Assembly (NCBI RefSeq): GCF_024813435.1
Contig: NZ_JANAEZ010000010.1
Coordinates: forward strand, 62,001 to 126,000
Direction: 5' to 3'
Origin: Cognataquiflexum gelatinilyticum
GTDB taxonomy: Bacteria; Bacteroidota; Bacteroidia; Cytophagales; Cyclobacteriaceae
DNA: 64,000 nt
The notes under the pieces were generated by a model. That model worked only from the letters and a program-made list of their open reading frames with translations. It was not told the origin of the DNA and did no database searches. Positions 8,269-16,977 of this stretch are shown here, in pieces. A program made the translations under genes and the position numbers. Position 1 is the first letter of the stretch; every line of letters starts with the position of its first letter.

Positions 8269-9141
8269 ATGTCATATACAGATGGAATGCTTAGAGATGG
8301 TGCTTTAAAGGGAAAAACCATTCTTGTCACCGGAGGTGGTACAGGTCTTGGAAAGTCTATGGGCCTTTATTTTTTGAAACTTGGAGCCAACCTAATTATT
8401 ACAAGCAGAAAATTGGATGTTCTCCAAAATACCGCCAAAGAAATGGAAGCAGCTACCAGCGGAAAAGTCCTGCCTCTTGCCTGCGATGTGAGAGAAATCG
8501 ATCAGGTCGAAAAAATGTGGGCTGACGCTGTTGCCCATTTTGGAAGAGTGGATGTCGTGCTCAACAATGCTGCGGGCAATTTCATCAGTCCAACGGAAAG
8601 ACTTTCGAGCAATGCTTTCAATACAGTATTGGATATAGTGCTAAAGGGGACATCCAACGTAACCTTGACTGCAGGAAAATATTGGATCAAAGAAAAACAG
8701 CCGGGAACATTTTTGAACATAGTAACTACCTATGCTTGGACAGGATCGGGATATGTGGTCCCAAGTGCTGCCGCAAAAGCCGGTGTTTTGGCGATGACAA
8801 GGTCACTTGCTGTAGAGTGGGCAAAATATAAAATCAGGTCAAATGCCATTGCACCGGGGCCTTTTCCTACTGAAGGGGCATGGAGCAGACTGCTTCCCGG
8901 AGACTTGGTAAAGAAATTTGATCCAGCAAAAAAAGTCCCTGTTGGAAGAGTAGGGGACCATCAGGAGTTGGCAAACATCGCTGCTTACTTGGTTTCGGAT
9001 TTCTCTTCCTATGTCAACGGGGAAGTAATCACCATAGATGGTGGCGAATGGCTGATGGGTGCAGGAGAATTCAATAACTTAGACGCCATCCCCCAGGAGC
9101 TTTGGGATATGATGGAAGCCTCAAGAGGAAAAAAAGCATGA
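8269..9141 (+). CDS. SDR-family oxidoreductase, 2,4-dienoyl-CoA reductase-like
   Basis: A 290-residue Rossmann oxidoreductase. The dinucleotide loop TGGGTGLGKSMG (about 21-32), NNAAGNF (about 98-104) and the C-terminal APGPFPTEGAWSRL are present. The active-site region reads SAAAK instead of YxxxK, so the usual SDR tyrosine is missing while the lysine stays. That pattern, with the PTEG loop, is characteristic of 2,4-dienoyl-CoA reductases rather than typical SDRs. The likely role is NADPH-dependent reduction of dienoyl-CoA in beta-oxidation of unsaturated fatty acids. No other beta-oxidation gene is adjacent. Confidence 0.82.
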   Translation: MSYTDGMLRDGALKGKTILVTGGGTGLGKSMGLYFLKLGANLIITSRKLDVLQNTAKEMEAATSGKVLPLACDVREIDQVEKMWADAVAHFGRVDVVLNNAAGNFISPTERLSSNAFNTVLDIVLKGTSNVTLTAGKYWIKEKQPGTFLNIVTTYAWTGSGYVVPSAAAKAGVLAMTRSLAVEWAKYKIRSNAIAPGPFPTEGAWSRLLPGDLVKKFDPAKKVPVGRVGDHQELANIAAYLVSDFSSYVNGEVITIDGGEWLMGAGEFNNLDAIPQELWDMMEASRGKKA

Positions 9142-9200
9142 GCCCCAAAGTAATTTGGGGCTATCTGAAAGCAAAATGGAAAATCAGGAATTTGTAAAAG

Positions 9201-9236
9201 AAAAGGACATCCAAATCAGGATGTCCTTTTGTATTT
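9201..9236. terminator. Bidirectional intrinsic terminator
   Basis: AAAAGGACATCC and GGATGTCCTTTT pair perfectly around AAATCA, between the convergent SDR gene and the leftward gene ending at 9242. Flanking A and T tracts allow use on both strands. Confidence 0.8.
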
Positions 9237-9241
9237 TAAGT

Positions 9242-9766
9242 CTATTTGTCTTCTCTGAAAACTGGTGCTTTTTTGAAAGGCAGCAACATCGAATTGTCCC
9301 AACTTGCTAAAACTTTGTTGACATTCCCGTCATCAAGTGAAGTAGTCTCTATAATATACCATCGGGTATTTTTTTCTGCTCCCACTACAATGATATGACT
9401 TTCCGTAATGACTTTACCACCTGGAACTTTCGAAACCGTCGTTACCGGCACGATGGCATGGGTCTCTTCACCGGTTTCGGTTAATTGGATGTGGGGCTTG
9501 CTTTTGAATTCCTGCAAAACAAATCCTTTTTTCCGTTGTGTGTCATGAATCAACTCAAGAGCCTTGATGACATTCTCCGGACCACCTGCTTTTTCTACCA
9601 CATCGGGATAAGTGAAGTTCAGCAAAGTCTGGTAATCGTCACACATTTTGGCAGAATAGTAAGCTTTTGCCGCTTCCTGAATATCAAATTCAACCTGAGC
9701 AATACTTTTGAAACTGAAAAAAAGGCATAGTGCCAATACGCTACTGTATTTGATTGACTTTCTCAT
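9242..9766 (-). CDS. Secreted protein of unknown function, NTF2-like pattern
   Basis: The start is taken at the ATG at 9766, which gives the signal peptide MRKSIKYSSVLALCLFFSF followed by KSIAQ; the longer reading from 9826 would bury it. The mature chain of about 150 residues begins with a helix (AAKAYYSAKMCDDYQTLLNF) and ends with strands such as NTRWYIIETTSLD, a layout like the NTF2/SnoaL-like fold. It has no recognisable catalytic residues. It lies downstream of the sbtA pair with a gap of about 80 bp and could be read through from it; function unknown. Confidence 0.65.
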   Translation of the reverse strand: MRKSIKYSSVLALCLFFSFKSIAQVEFDIQEAAKAYYSAKMCDDYQTLLNFTYPDVVEKAGGPENVIKALELIHDTQRKKGFVLQEFKSKPHIQLTETGEETHAIVPVTTVSKVPGGKVITESHIIVVGAEKNTRWYIIETTSLDDGNVNKVLASWDNSMLLPFKKAPVFREDK

Positions 9767-9844
9767 GAGATAGATAAACTTTGGGTGATGGGCGAATATA
9801 TCGAAAACTAAGAAATACCCAAACATCTATTTCATTTTTTTATT

Positions 9845-10798
9845 TTACATGCTCGCCACCATATAATATAAAGGAAATCCTATAGTTATATTAAATGGGA
9901 AAGTTACAGCCAAGGCCATTGGGAGAAAAATTCCCGGATTGGCTTTTGGAACAGCGATTTTCATGGCTGCAGGGACTGCAATATAGGAGGCTGAGGCAGC
10001 CAAAATGGCAAACATAAACCTGTCGCCTACATTGGAAGTGATGAATCCACTCAGAAAAGCTACCATGCAACCATTAAAAAGAGGGACCAAAACAGCAAAA
10101 GCTGCTGTGAATTTTCCCGATTCAAAAAAGTCTTTCAGTTTTTTGCCGCTTGTAATTCCCATATCCAAAAGAAATATTGCCAAGAATCCTTTAAAGATAT
10201 CTGTTGTGAAAGGTTTGATACCTTCAGCTTCTTTTTCGCTTGCCAAAAATCCGATCACAAGACTTCCCAAAATGAGTAAAACAGAACCGTTGGTAAAGGA
10301 ATGGCTGACAACTTTTCTCATTTTCGTGGCATTGGTTTCACCGAAGGATTTTACCAAAAGTACGCCTATAATGATCGCAGGAGCCTCCATCAAAGCCATG
10401 ATAGCAACCATGTGACCACTGAAGGCCTGCTGCTGGATCTCAAGAAACGAAACCGCTGTTACAAAAGTCACTGCCGAAACAGAACCGTAAGCTGCTGCAA
10501 TTGCACCGGAGTTTTCGATACTCAGTTTCCTTTTCAGGATAAAGAAAGTATACAGAGGGATCAGACTCGCTGCTGTTATCCCAAAAAACACAGCCCAAAT
10601 TATTCCCAAATTGAATTCAGAATGGGCCAGTTCCTGTCCGCCTTTAAATCCTATGGCAAACAATAAATATAGTGATATGAATTTGGAGGAGTTTTGAGGT
10701 ATTTCTAAATCACTTTTGACCTTGACGGCAATGATACCCAAAACAAAAAACAACAAAGCGGGATTTGTAAAATTGTCAATCAATAATTGAAAGTTCAT
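9845..10798 (-). CDS. sbtA: SbtA-family sodium-dependent bicarbonate transporter
   Basis: A 317-residue integral membrane protein with about ten hydrophobic segments. It reads as SbtA/DUF897: NPALLFFVLGIIAVKVKSDLEIP at the start, the crossover segment AIAAAYGSVSAVTFVTAVSFL (about 99-119), and the second inverted-repeat half with LDMGITSGKKL and the AILAASASYIAVPAAM segment. SbtA proteins import bicarbonate with sodium, best known from the cyanobacterial carbon-concentrating mechanism; in a heterotroph it would feed carboxylases such as acetyl-CoA carboxylase. Its ATG overlaps the stop of the upstream 162-residue gene by 4 bp, so the two are translationally coupled. No SbtB (PII-like) gene is adjacent. 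Confidence 0.88.
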   Translation of the reverse strand: MNFQLLIDNFTNPALLFFVLGIIAVKVKSDLEIPQNSSKFISLYLLFAIGFKGGQELAHSEFNLGIIWAVFFGITAASLIPLYTFFILKRKLSIENSGAIAAAYGSVSAVTFVTAVSFLEIQQQAFSGHMVAIMALMEAPAIIIGVLLVKSFGETNATKMRKVVSHSFTNGSVLLILGSLVIGFLASEKEAEGIKPFTTDIFKGFLAIFLLDMGITSGKKLKDFFESGKFTAAFAVLVPLFNGCMVAFLSGFITSNVGDRFMFAILAASASYIAVPAAMKIAVPKANPGIFLPMALAVTFPFNITIGFPLYYMVASM

Positions 10799-11283
10799 AG
10801 TTGCTGAAAGTCCATTTGGATGTCAAATTGAATTGATTTTCTTTTGTCAATTTGGGAAAGTAGACCTTGGATTGAAATTTTATTTTCAATGATAATGGCA
10901 GATAACCTCGGGTGTCGTAAAAAGAGATTGACTTGATGCTTCATGTGAATCAGTGCAAGTGAAGCGACTTTATTTGGTTCCTGTATGACGTCACAATAAT
11001 TTTCTTTGTACAATTCTGACAAAAATTGATGTGAAATTGAATTATAGGTAACTTCCTCATTCACAATTGACCTAAGTAGGGGTGAGTTTATGTCATGGAC
11101 ATGAAAGATTTCTGTGATATCCTCTTGAAGAAGTAGGTGGATCAGAGAATCAACATAAGCCATATTGTGGAAGTCAAAAACAGAACCCAATGCTGTCATG
11201 AAAAATGATTCATTTCCAAACCGATTTCGCAAATAAACCTCTCCATGGATCAAGGGGCAAAGCAAGAAGAGTTTTTTCGACAT
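10795..11283 (-). CDS. Degenerate beta-carbonic-anhydrase-like protein coupled to SbtA
   Basis: A 162-residue cytoplasmic protein that appears collinear with beta-carbonic anhydrases. YLRNRFGNE (17-25) matches the FVVRNAGN block. A helix then leads into DITEIFHVHDINSPL (55-69), where the zinc-binding GHTDCGA loop should be. KHQVNLFLRHPRL (115-127) and ISIQGLLSQID (136-146) match the C-terminal dimer helix and the HGWYYDI strand. The catalytic set is broken: there is no CxDSR motif and the HxxC cysteine is Asn. This suggests a non-catalytic, perhaps regulatory, carbonic-anhydrase relative. It is first in the operon, overlaps sbtA by 4 bp, and faces a divergent LysR gene. The homology was read by eye and needs a profile search. 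Confidence 0.6.
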   Translation of the reverse strand: MSKKLFLLCPLIHGEVYLRNRFGNESFFMTALGSVFDFHNMAYVDSLIHLLLQEDITEIFHVHDINSPLLRSIVNEEVTYNSISHQFLSELYKENYCDVIQEPNKVASLALIHMKHQVNLFLRHPRLSAIIIENKISIQGLLSQIDKRKSIQFDIQMDFQQL

Positions 11284-11339
11284 TTTTCTTTTTTAAATAA
11301 TTGAAACCTTTCACAAAAATCTTGAGTATATATCATATA

Positions 11340-11361
11340 TTATTATTTATATTTATAATAA
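11340..11361. promoter_or_regulatory. Candidate LysR operator
   Basis: The arms TTATTAT and ATAATAA flank an 8-nt centre in the 96 bp divergent spacer between the sbtA operon and the LysR gene. LysR regulators typically bind AT-rich interrupted dyads in such spacers. The whole spacer is very AT-rich, so chance symmetry cannot be excluded. Confidence 0.4.
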
Positions 11362-11379
11362 AATACATTAAATATATTT

Positions 11380-12294
11380 ATGCATTATACGCTCCACCAA
11401 TTACAGGTTTTTCTTAAGGTTTCTCAGACTGAAAGCATCACAAAAGCTGCTGAGGAACTACATCTTACGCAGCCGGCGGTATCGATACAGCTGAAAAATT
11501 TTCAAGACCAATTTGAAATTCCTTTGACAGAAGTAGTTGGGAGGAAACTTTATGTGACAGATTTTGGTAAGGAAATAGCCATCGCAGCTGAGCGGATAGT
11601 TGATCAGGTATATGCCATTAATTACAAGACCATGGCCTTTAAAGGCCAACTTACTGGGAGATTGAAAATCTCGGTGGTGTCGACTGGGAAATATGTCATG
11701 CCTTACTTTCTCGGTGATTTTATTCGAAAAAATCCCGGAATTGAACTCAAACTTGATGTCACCAACAAAGCCATGGTGGTCAACAGTTTGGATGAAAATG
11801 AAATAGATTTTGCTCTTGTTTCCATTTTGCCTGAAGCTTTGCAAATTGAAACTGTAGAATTGATGGAAAACAAACTGCTTTTGGTGGCTGGAAGGGACTT
11901 TGAGATTCCCGGTTCTGTTTCCGGTAAGCAGATTTTTGAACACATTACATTGATATACAGAGAAGTAGGATCGGGAACACGGCTGACGATGGAGCGTTAT
12001 CTGAGAAATAACAACATCCCCGTTACCAAAAAACTGGAGCTTACCTCAAATGAAGCTGTGAAGCAAGCAGTAATCGCCGGTTTGGGTTGCTCAATCATGC
12101 CACTTATCGGGATTAAGAACGAACTCAAAAACGGTGACCTTAAAATCATTGAGGTAGAAGGCCTTCCAATCGTGACGACCTGGAACCTGATATATCTCAA
12201 AAATAAAAAATTCTCCCCCGTTGCTGAGTCATATCTTGATTATATCAAGGCAGAGAAAACCAGAATTATGAAAGAGAATTTTGATTGGGTATGA
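11380..12294 (+). CDS. LysR-family transcriptional regulator (CbbR/CmpR-like)
   Basis: A 304-residue protein with an N-terminal winged helix-turn-helix: LHQLQVFLKVSQTESITKAA then LHLTQPAVSIQLKNF, in which TQPAVS is the recognition-helix signature. A two-lobed periplasmic-binding-like effector domain follows from about residue 90 (LKISVVSTGKYVMPYFLG and IAGLGCSIMPL). Its divergence from the bicarbonate-transporter operon and its likeness to CbbR/CmpR suggest that it controls sbtA in response to carbon status; the effector is unknown. Confidence 0.9.
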   Translation: MHYTLHQLQVFLKVSQTESITKAAEELHLTQPAVSIQLKNFQDQFEIPLTEVVGRKLYVTDFGKEIAIAAERIVDQVYAINYKTMAFKGQLTGRLKISVVSTGKYVMPYFLGDFIRKNPGIELKLDVTNKAMVVNSLDENEIDFALVSILPEALQIETVELMENKLLLVAGRDFEIPGSVSGKQIFEHITLIYREVGSGTRLTMERYLRNNNIPVTKKLELTSNEAVKQAVIAGLGCSIMPLIGIKNELKNGDLKIIEVEGLPIVTTWNLIYLKNKKFSPVAESYLDYIKAEKTRIMKENFDWV

Positions 12295-12443
12295 TTTTCA
12301 GGACTATGAATTGCTTAGTACAATAAGCCAAATGGGATTGGTTAAATTTTGATTTTCTATCATAGAGCCAATAAAAGCTGTTTACACCTTTCCGTTTATT
12401 AAACCTTTCAAAAATTTTATAACTTTAAAACGCAAAACCTGAT

Positions 12444-12451
12444 TACCTTTG
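12444..12451 (+). promoter_or_regulatory. -7 element upstream of the HYC_CC_PP gene
   Basis: TACCTTTG is a perfect Bacteroidetes -7 element. It ends 17 nt before the GTG start at 12469, which supports that start codon and marks the head of the copper-efflux locus. Confidence 0.5.
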
Positions 12452-12468
12452 AATCATAAATCTCTCTT

Positions 12469-12849
12469 GTGAAGCAATTTATCAAAATAGCGCTCCCTGT
12501 TTTCTATGTGTTTTTCAACGCAGGGTTGAGTTATTCCATGCATTTTTGTGGAGATGATTTTCAGTTGATCAATCTTTATGGGGAATCCAAAACCTGTTGT
12601 GAATCAGAGGAATCAATGCCGGGATGCTGTGATGATGTCTCAAACCTTGAGTTACCCAATTCAGATCAACAGCTAACAGAAATCATATATTTTCAGCCTC
12701 TTGGGTTTGATTTTGTTTTACCCACTTTTCAATTTGAATTGCCCGAAAGAGTAATTGGCATTTCTGAGAAAACAGCTTTTTCTGATTCCTCACCACCAAT
12801 ATTACAGCATACTCCAATTTATATTTTTTGTCAGGTATTCCTGATATGA
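12469..12849 (+). CDS. HYC_CC_PP-family cysteine-rich secreted protein
   Basis: A 126-residue protein that starts at GTG. A signal peptide (KIALPVFYVFFNAGLSYS) precedes the short motif HFCGD, then KTCCESE and GCCDD, which is the HYC...CC...CC layout of a Bacteroidetes-restricted family commonly found beside CusA/CzcA pumps. The thiol pairs suggest Cu(I)/Ag(I) binding in the periplasm, but the function of the family is not established to my knowledge. It lies 258 bp upstream of the RND pump; the spacer has a weak TCTCTTAAGAGA dyad and a copy of the AATATC repeat. Confidence 0.72.
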   Translation: MKQFIKIALPVFYVFFNAGLSYSMHFCGDDFQLINLYGESKTCCESEESMPGCCDDVSNLELPNSDQQLTEIIYFQPLGFDFVLPTFQFELPERVIGISEKTAFSDSSPPILQHTPIYIFCQVFLI

Positions 12850-13021
12850 TTTTTTCTCTCTTAAGAGAAATGAATCCCAGAATGGGACATAGTGAACTGC
12901 ATTTCTATTTTGCTTCCATTTAGCTTACAAAAATTGTAAGATAAAAGTCTGGCCTGGCCTAATTGCATTTCACCAATCATTTTTCTTTAATTTCCAAATC
13001 AAGGTTCAATTGTAGGAGCTT

Positions 13022-13054
13022 AATATCTACCAATATCAAATATCTATTTATATC
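13022..13054 (+). repeat. AATATC-rich repeat, copy 1 (solo)
   Basis: A 33 bp stretch built on AATATC units. It matches 28 of 33 positions of the stretch at 17504-17536 in the same orientation. It lies in the untranslated region 54 bp before the RND pump start and has no gene next to it, unlike copies 2 and 3. Confidence 0.6.
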
Positions 13055-13107
13055 TTAATCTACTGAAATAAAGCAGATTATATAAATGGAAGTTAGTTTT
13101 AGAAACT

Positions 13108-16100
13108 ATGCTTAATAAAACAATAAAATTCTTTCTTGAAAACAAATTGGTAACGGTGATCCTTTTGGTACTTGTAGTCCTTTGGGGAATTGTCGTTGCG
13201 CCGTTCAACTGGAATACCGGTTTCCTTCCCAATGACCCCGTTCCTGTGGATGCGATACCTGATATCGGAGAAAACCAACAGATCGTTTTTACCGAATGGA
13301 TGGGGCGGTCACCTCAGGATGTGGAGGATCAGATTACTTATCCTTTGACGACTTCTCTCTTGGGAATGCCGGGTGTGAAGACTATCCGAAGCACTTCCAT
13401 GTTTGGGTTTTCTTCTATCTACATCATTTTTGAAGAAGACATCGAATTCTATTGGAGCCGTTCAAGGATATTAGAGAAGCTCAACTCCCTGCCTTCAGGA
13501 TTATTGCCTGAAAGTGTGCGGCCCAAGTTGGGGCCGGATGCCACAGGTTTGGGTCAGGTGTATTTTTACACTTTGGAAGGTAGGGATGAAAAAGGGAATC
13601 CTGTAGGAGGTTGGGATTTGAATGAATTGAGAAGTATTCAGGATTTTTATGTGAAGTATGGACTTGCCGGGACTGCAGGTGTGGCAGAGGTGGCCACCAT
13701 CGGCGGACATGTCAAAGAATATCAGGTTGACCTGGATCCGGTGGCTTTGAAAGCCCACAATGTCACCATGATGGAAGTGATGAATGCTATCAAGCAATCC
13801 AATCTAGATATCGGTGCCAATACCATGGAAATCAACCAAGTGGAGTACATCGTCCGTGGTTTGGGATATGTCAAATCCTTGGAAGACATCGAATTGGCGG
13901 TAGTGAAAGTAAGTAACAATGTTCCCCTTAGGATCAAGGACATTGCCAAAGTTAACATCGGTCCGGCGAGTAGGGCAGAAAGGGCGATCTTGGATAAAGG
14001 TGGCGCTGAAGCAGTAGGGGGTGTAGTCGTGGCAAGATATGGGGACAATCCGCTTCAGGTGATCGATGCTGTCAAATCCAAAATTGAAGAAATGACTCCG
14101 GGACTGCCAAGCAAAACCTTGGCCGATGGGACAGTTTCCAAAGTCACCATTGTACCGTTTTATGACCGCTCAGGGCTGATCAAAGAGACACTCAACACAC
14201 TCAATGAAGCCATTATACTCCAGATACTCATCACGATCATTGTAATCATGGTGATGGTTTTCAACCTGAGAGCTTCGCTTCTGATTTCCGCTTTGTTGCC
14301 TTTGGCGGTGCTGATGTGCTTTATCATGATGAAGTATTTTGGGGTGGATGCCAATATCGTGGCGCTTTCAGGAATCGCCATCGCGATAGGGACCATGGTT
14401 GATCTCGGGATTATTCTGAATGAAAATATTCTCAGACACATAGAAGAATCCGGCGGTCAAAAAACCAAACTTCAGGTCATTTACGAAGCGACTACGGAAG
14501 TGGCCTCGGCGATAGTCACCGCGGTGATGACTACCATTGTGAGCTTTTTGCCGGTATTTACCTTGCAGGCAGCTGAAGGAAAGCTTTTTGGCCCATTAGC
14601 CTATACCAAAACTTTTGCGTTGATAGCGGCTTTGATTTTTACTTTGGTATTTATGCCGGCTTTTGCCCATTGGGTTTTTGGCACCAATGTCAAATCTAAG
14701 TCATACAAAAATATACTCAATTTCGCCTTGCTTCTGTTGGGCTTCGTCTTGCTCTTTTTCTTTGCCTGGGCAGGATTGGTATTGATTGCCTTTGCCATCA
14801 ACAATCTGGTTCATTCCTATTTTCCTGAAAAAACACAGCACGGAAAATACAAAGAATGGGCTTCGATGGCCATTGCCGTGGTGGCAGTTTCCGTTTTGTT
14901 GGCTGAAATGTGGCGGCCTTTGGGGCTGAGTCAATCCGTTTTTGTCAATTTTATTTTCATCGGGTTGGTGATTGGGCTGAACCTTGGCGGGTTTTCACTT
15001 TTCATCCGTTTTTATGCACCTATTTTGAAATGGTGCCAAGAAAACACGAAGACATTTCTTGTGATACCTGCCTTCATTATTTTCCTTGGGGCCAATATCT
15101 GGCTGGGATTTGGGAAGATTTTTGAATTTTCTGCTGTGGCTTTTGATAAAATCGGATGGAATATCAGGACATCGTCACTTTGGTCGGGGATGACGCATAC
15201 TTTTCCGGGGATGGGGAAGGAATTTATGCCGGCTTTGAATGAAGGATCATTTTTGCTCATGCCAACGTCCATGCCACATTCCGGGGTGGAGGCCAACATG
15301 CAGATCGTAAAGCAATTGGATATGTTGGTTCAGGCGATTTCTGAAGTGGAGATGGTTGTCGGCAAAGCAGGGAGGGCCGAAAGTCCGCTTGACCCTGCAC
15401 CGATGTCCATGTATGAGAATATCATCAATTACAAAACCGAATACCTCCAGGATCAAGATGCCCAAAAATTAAGATTCAAAACCGATAAGGATGGTTTTTT
15501 CCAATTGAATATCGATGGCAAAGACCATTGGTATGATCGCGTCTCGGGGACTATCTGGGATGAAGATTTCAATTATTTAGACGAAAATAAAACCAAATCC
15601 ATTGTCAAAGAAATCCAAAAGCACCTGATCCTGGATGAGAAAAGTGGCCAATACTTCCGTCAGTGGCGGGATCAGATCAAATCTCCGGATGATATTTGGG
15701 ATGAAATCCAGCTCAGGACCTCCGGTATCCCCGGCGTTACTTCTGCGCCAAAACTCCAACCGATTGAAACAAGGTTGGTGATGTTGCAGACGGGAATGCG
15801 TGCGCCGATGGGCATGAAAGTATATGGACCGGACTTGGAGACGATTGAGAATTTCAGTTTACAACTTGAAGACTTGCTACAGGAAGTTCCATCAGTCAAA
15901 GCAGAAGCGGTATTTGCTGACAGGTCATTGGGCAAGCCCTACCTGGAAGTGGATCTGGACCGGGTGGCTTTGGGGAGATATGGACTGAATGTCGCAGATG
16001 TGCAGGAGTTTATAGAAGTGGCGATTGGCGGCATGACTTTAAGCACCACTGTCGAAGGCCGGGAGCGTTATGCCATCCGTGCCAGGTATGCAAGGGAGTA

Positions 16101-16977
16101 TCGGGATGACCCTGAGGCCTTGAAGAAAATCCTGGTCAACAGCCCCACTGGAGCTCAGATTCCATTAGGTCAAATTGCAGAAATCACTTATCGTCCGGGG
16201 CCGATGATGATCAGGGGTGAAAACACCTTTTTGGTAGGCTATGTGATGTTTGACAAAAGGGATGGGTATGCAGAAGTCAATGTGGTAGAAAGTGCCAAAA
16301 ACCTGCTGGATGAAAAAGTAAGAACCGGTGAACTTGTGGTTCCTGCCGGGGTATCGTATGTTTTTTCCGGCAGTTATGAAAATCAGATCCGGGCCGAAAA
16401 GCGCCTTGCCTTGGTCATCCCGCTGTGTTTGGCGGTGATATTCCTGATCCTTTATTTCCAATTCAAGTCCACGGTACTCACCATGATGGTCTTTACCGCT
16501 ATTGCAATGGCTTTTTCCGGAGGATTTATGATGCTGTGGCTATACGGGCAGGACTGGTTTTTTGACTTCAGTTTCCTCGGTACCAATATGCGTGAGTTGT
16601 TTCAGATGCGGACGGTCAATCTAAGTGTGGCAGTTTGGGTTGGTTTTATTGCCCTGTTTGGGATTGCAACAGATGACGGTGTAGTAATGGGCACCTACCT
16701 GACGCAGAGTTTTGACAAAGTCAATCCGACAACTGTTCCAGAAATCCGAAAGGCAGTATTGGAGGCCGGCCTGAAAAGAGTAAGGCCATGTCTGATGACT
16801 ACGGCAACGACTTTATTGGCCTTGTTGCCGGTATTGACCAGCTCCGGTCGGGGATCCGATATCATGATCCCGATGGCCATTCCGGCATTTGGAGGGATGG
16901 CGGTGGCGCTGATATCGTTGTTTATAGTACCGGTGCTTTATGGAAAATATAGGGAAATCATGTTGAGGAGGAATTGA
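13108..16977 (+). CDS. cusA: CusA/CzcA-family heavy-metal efflux RND permease (probably Cu/Ag)
   Basis: A 1289-residue inner-membrane RND transporter. Family marks include WMGRSPQDVEDQITYPLT, GMPGVKTIRS, the AIGTMVDLGIILNEN stretch in the central TM region and ATDDGVVMGTYL near the C-terminus. It is about 240 residues longer than E. coli CusA. The surplus is mainly extra hydrophobic segments after the HWVFG motif (about 525-670) and a charged insertion in the second periplasmic part (about 775-870), after the GKAGRAESPLDPAP metal-RND signature. It would drive proton-coupled metal export with the TolC and CusB genes downstream. The flanking four-Cys HYC protein and the adaptor's metal-binding domain point to Cu(I)/Ag(I). 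Confidence 0.92.
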   Translation: MLNKTIKFFLENKLVTVILLVLVVLWGIVVAPFNWNTGFLPNDPVPVDAIPDIGENQQIVFTEWMGRSPQDVEDQITYPLTTSLLGMPGVKTIRSTSMFGFSSIYIIFEEDIEFYWSRSRILEKLNSLPSGLLPESVRPKLGPDATGLGQVYFYTLEGRDEKGNPVGGWDLNELRSIQDFYVKYGLAGTAGVAEVATIGGHVKEYQVDLDPVALKAHNVTMMEVMNAIKQSNLDIGANTMEINQVEYIVRGLGYVKSLEDIELAVVKVSNNVPLRIKDIAKVNIGPASRAERAILDKGGAEAVGGVVVARYGDNPLQVIDAVKSKIEEMTPGLPSKTLADGTVSKVTIVPFYDRSGLIKETLNTLNEAIILQILITIIVIMVMVFNLRASLLISALLPLAVLMCFIMMKYFGVDANIVALSGIAIAIGTMVDLGIILNENILRHIEESGGQKTKLQVIYEATTEVASAIVTAVMTTIVSFLPVFTLQAAEGKLFGPLAYTKTFALIAALIFTLVFMPAFAHWVFGTNVKSKSYKNILNFALLLLGFVLLFFFAWAGLVLIAFAINNLVHSYFPEKTQHGKYKEWASMAIAVVAVSVLLAEMWRPLGLSQSVFVNFIFIGLVIGLNLGGFSLFIRFYAPILKWCQENTKTFLVIPAFIIFLGANIWLGFGKIFEFSAVAFDKIGWNIRTSSLWSGMTHTFPGMGKEFMPALNEGSFLLMPTSMPHSGVEANMQIVKQLDMLVQAISEVEMVVGKAGRAESPLDPAPMSMYENIINYKTEYLQDQDAQKLRFKTDKDGFFQLNIDGKDHWYDRVSGTIWDEDFNYLDENKTKSIVKEIQKHLILDEKSGQYFRQWRDQIKSPDDIWDEIQLRTSGIPGVTSAPKLQPIETRLVMLQTGMRAPMGMKVYGPDLETIENFSLQLEDLLQEVPSVKAEAVFADRSLGKPYLEVDLDRVALGRYGLNVADVQEFIEVAIGGMTLSTTVEGRERYAIRARYAREYRDDPEALKKILVNSPTGAQIPLGQIAEITYRPGPMMIRGENTFLVGYVMFDKRDGYAEVNVVESAKNLLDEKVRTGELVVPAGVSYVFSGSYENQIRAEKRLALVIPLCLAVIFLILYFQFKSTVLTMMVFTAIAMAFSGGFMMLWLYGQDWFFDFSFLGTNMRELFQMRTVNLSVAVWVGFIALFGIATDDGVVMGTYLTQSFDKVNPTTVPEIRKAVLEAGLKRVRPCLMTTATTLLALLPVLTSSGRGSDIMIPMAIPAFGGMAVALISLFIVPVLYGKYREIMLRRN

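Noticed and set aside
12850..13107. A terminator at the TCTCTTAAGAGA dyad after the HYC_CC_PP gene
   Set aside because: The stem is short and AT-rich, without a following T tract; too weak to call.
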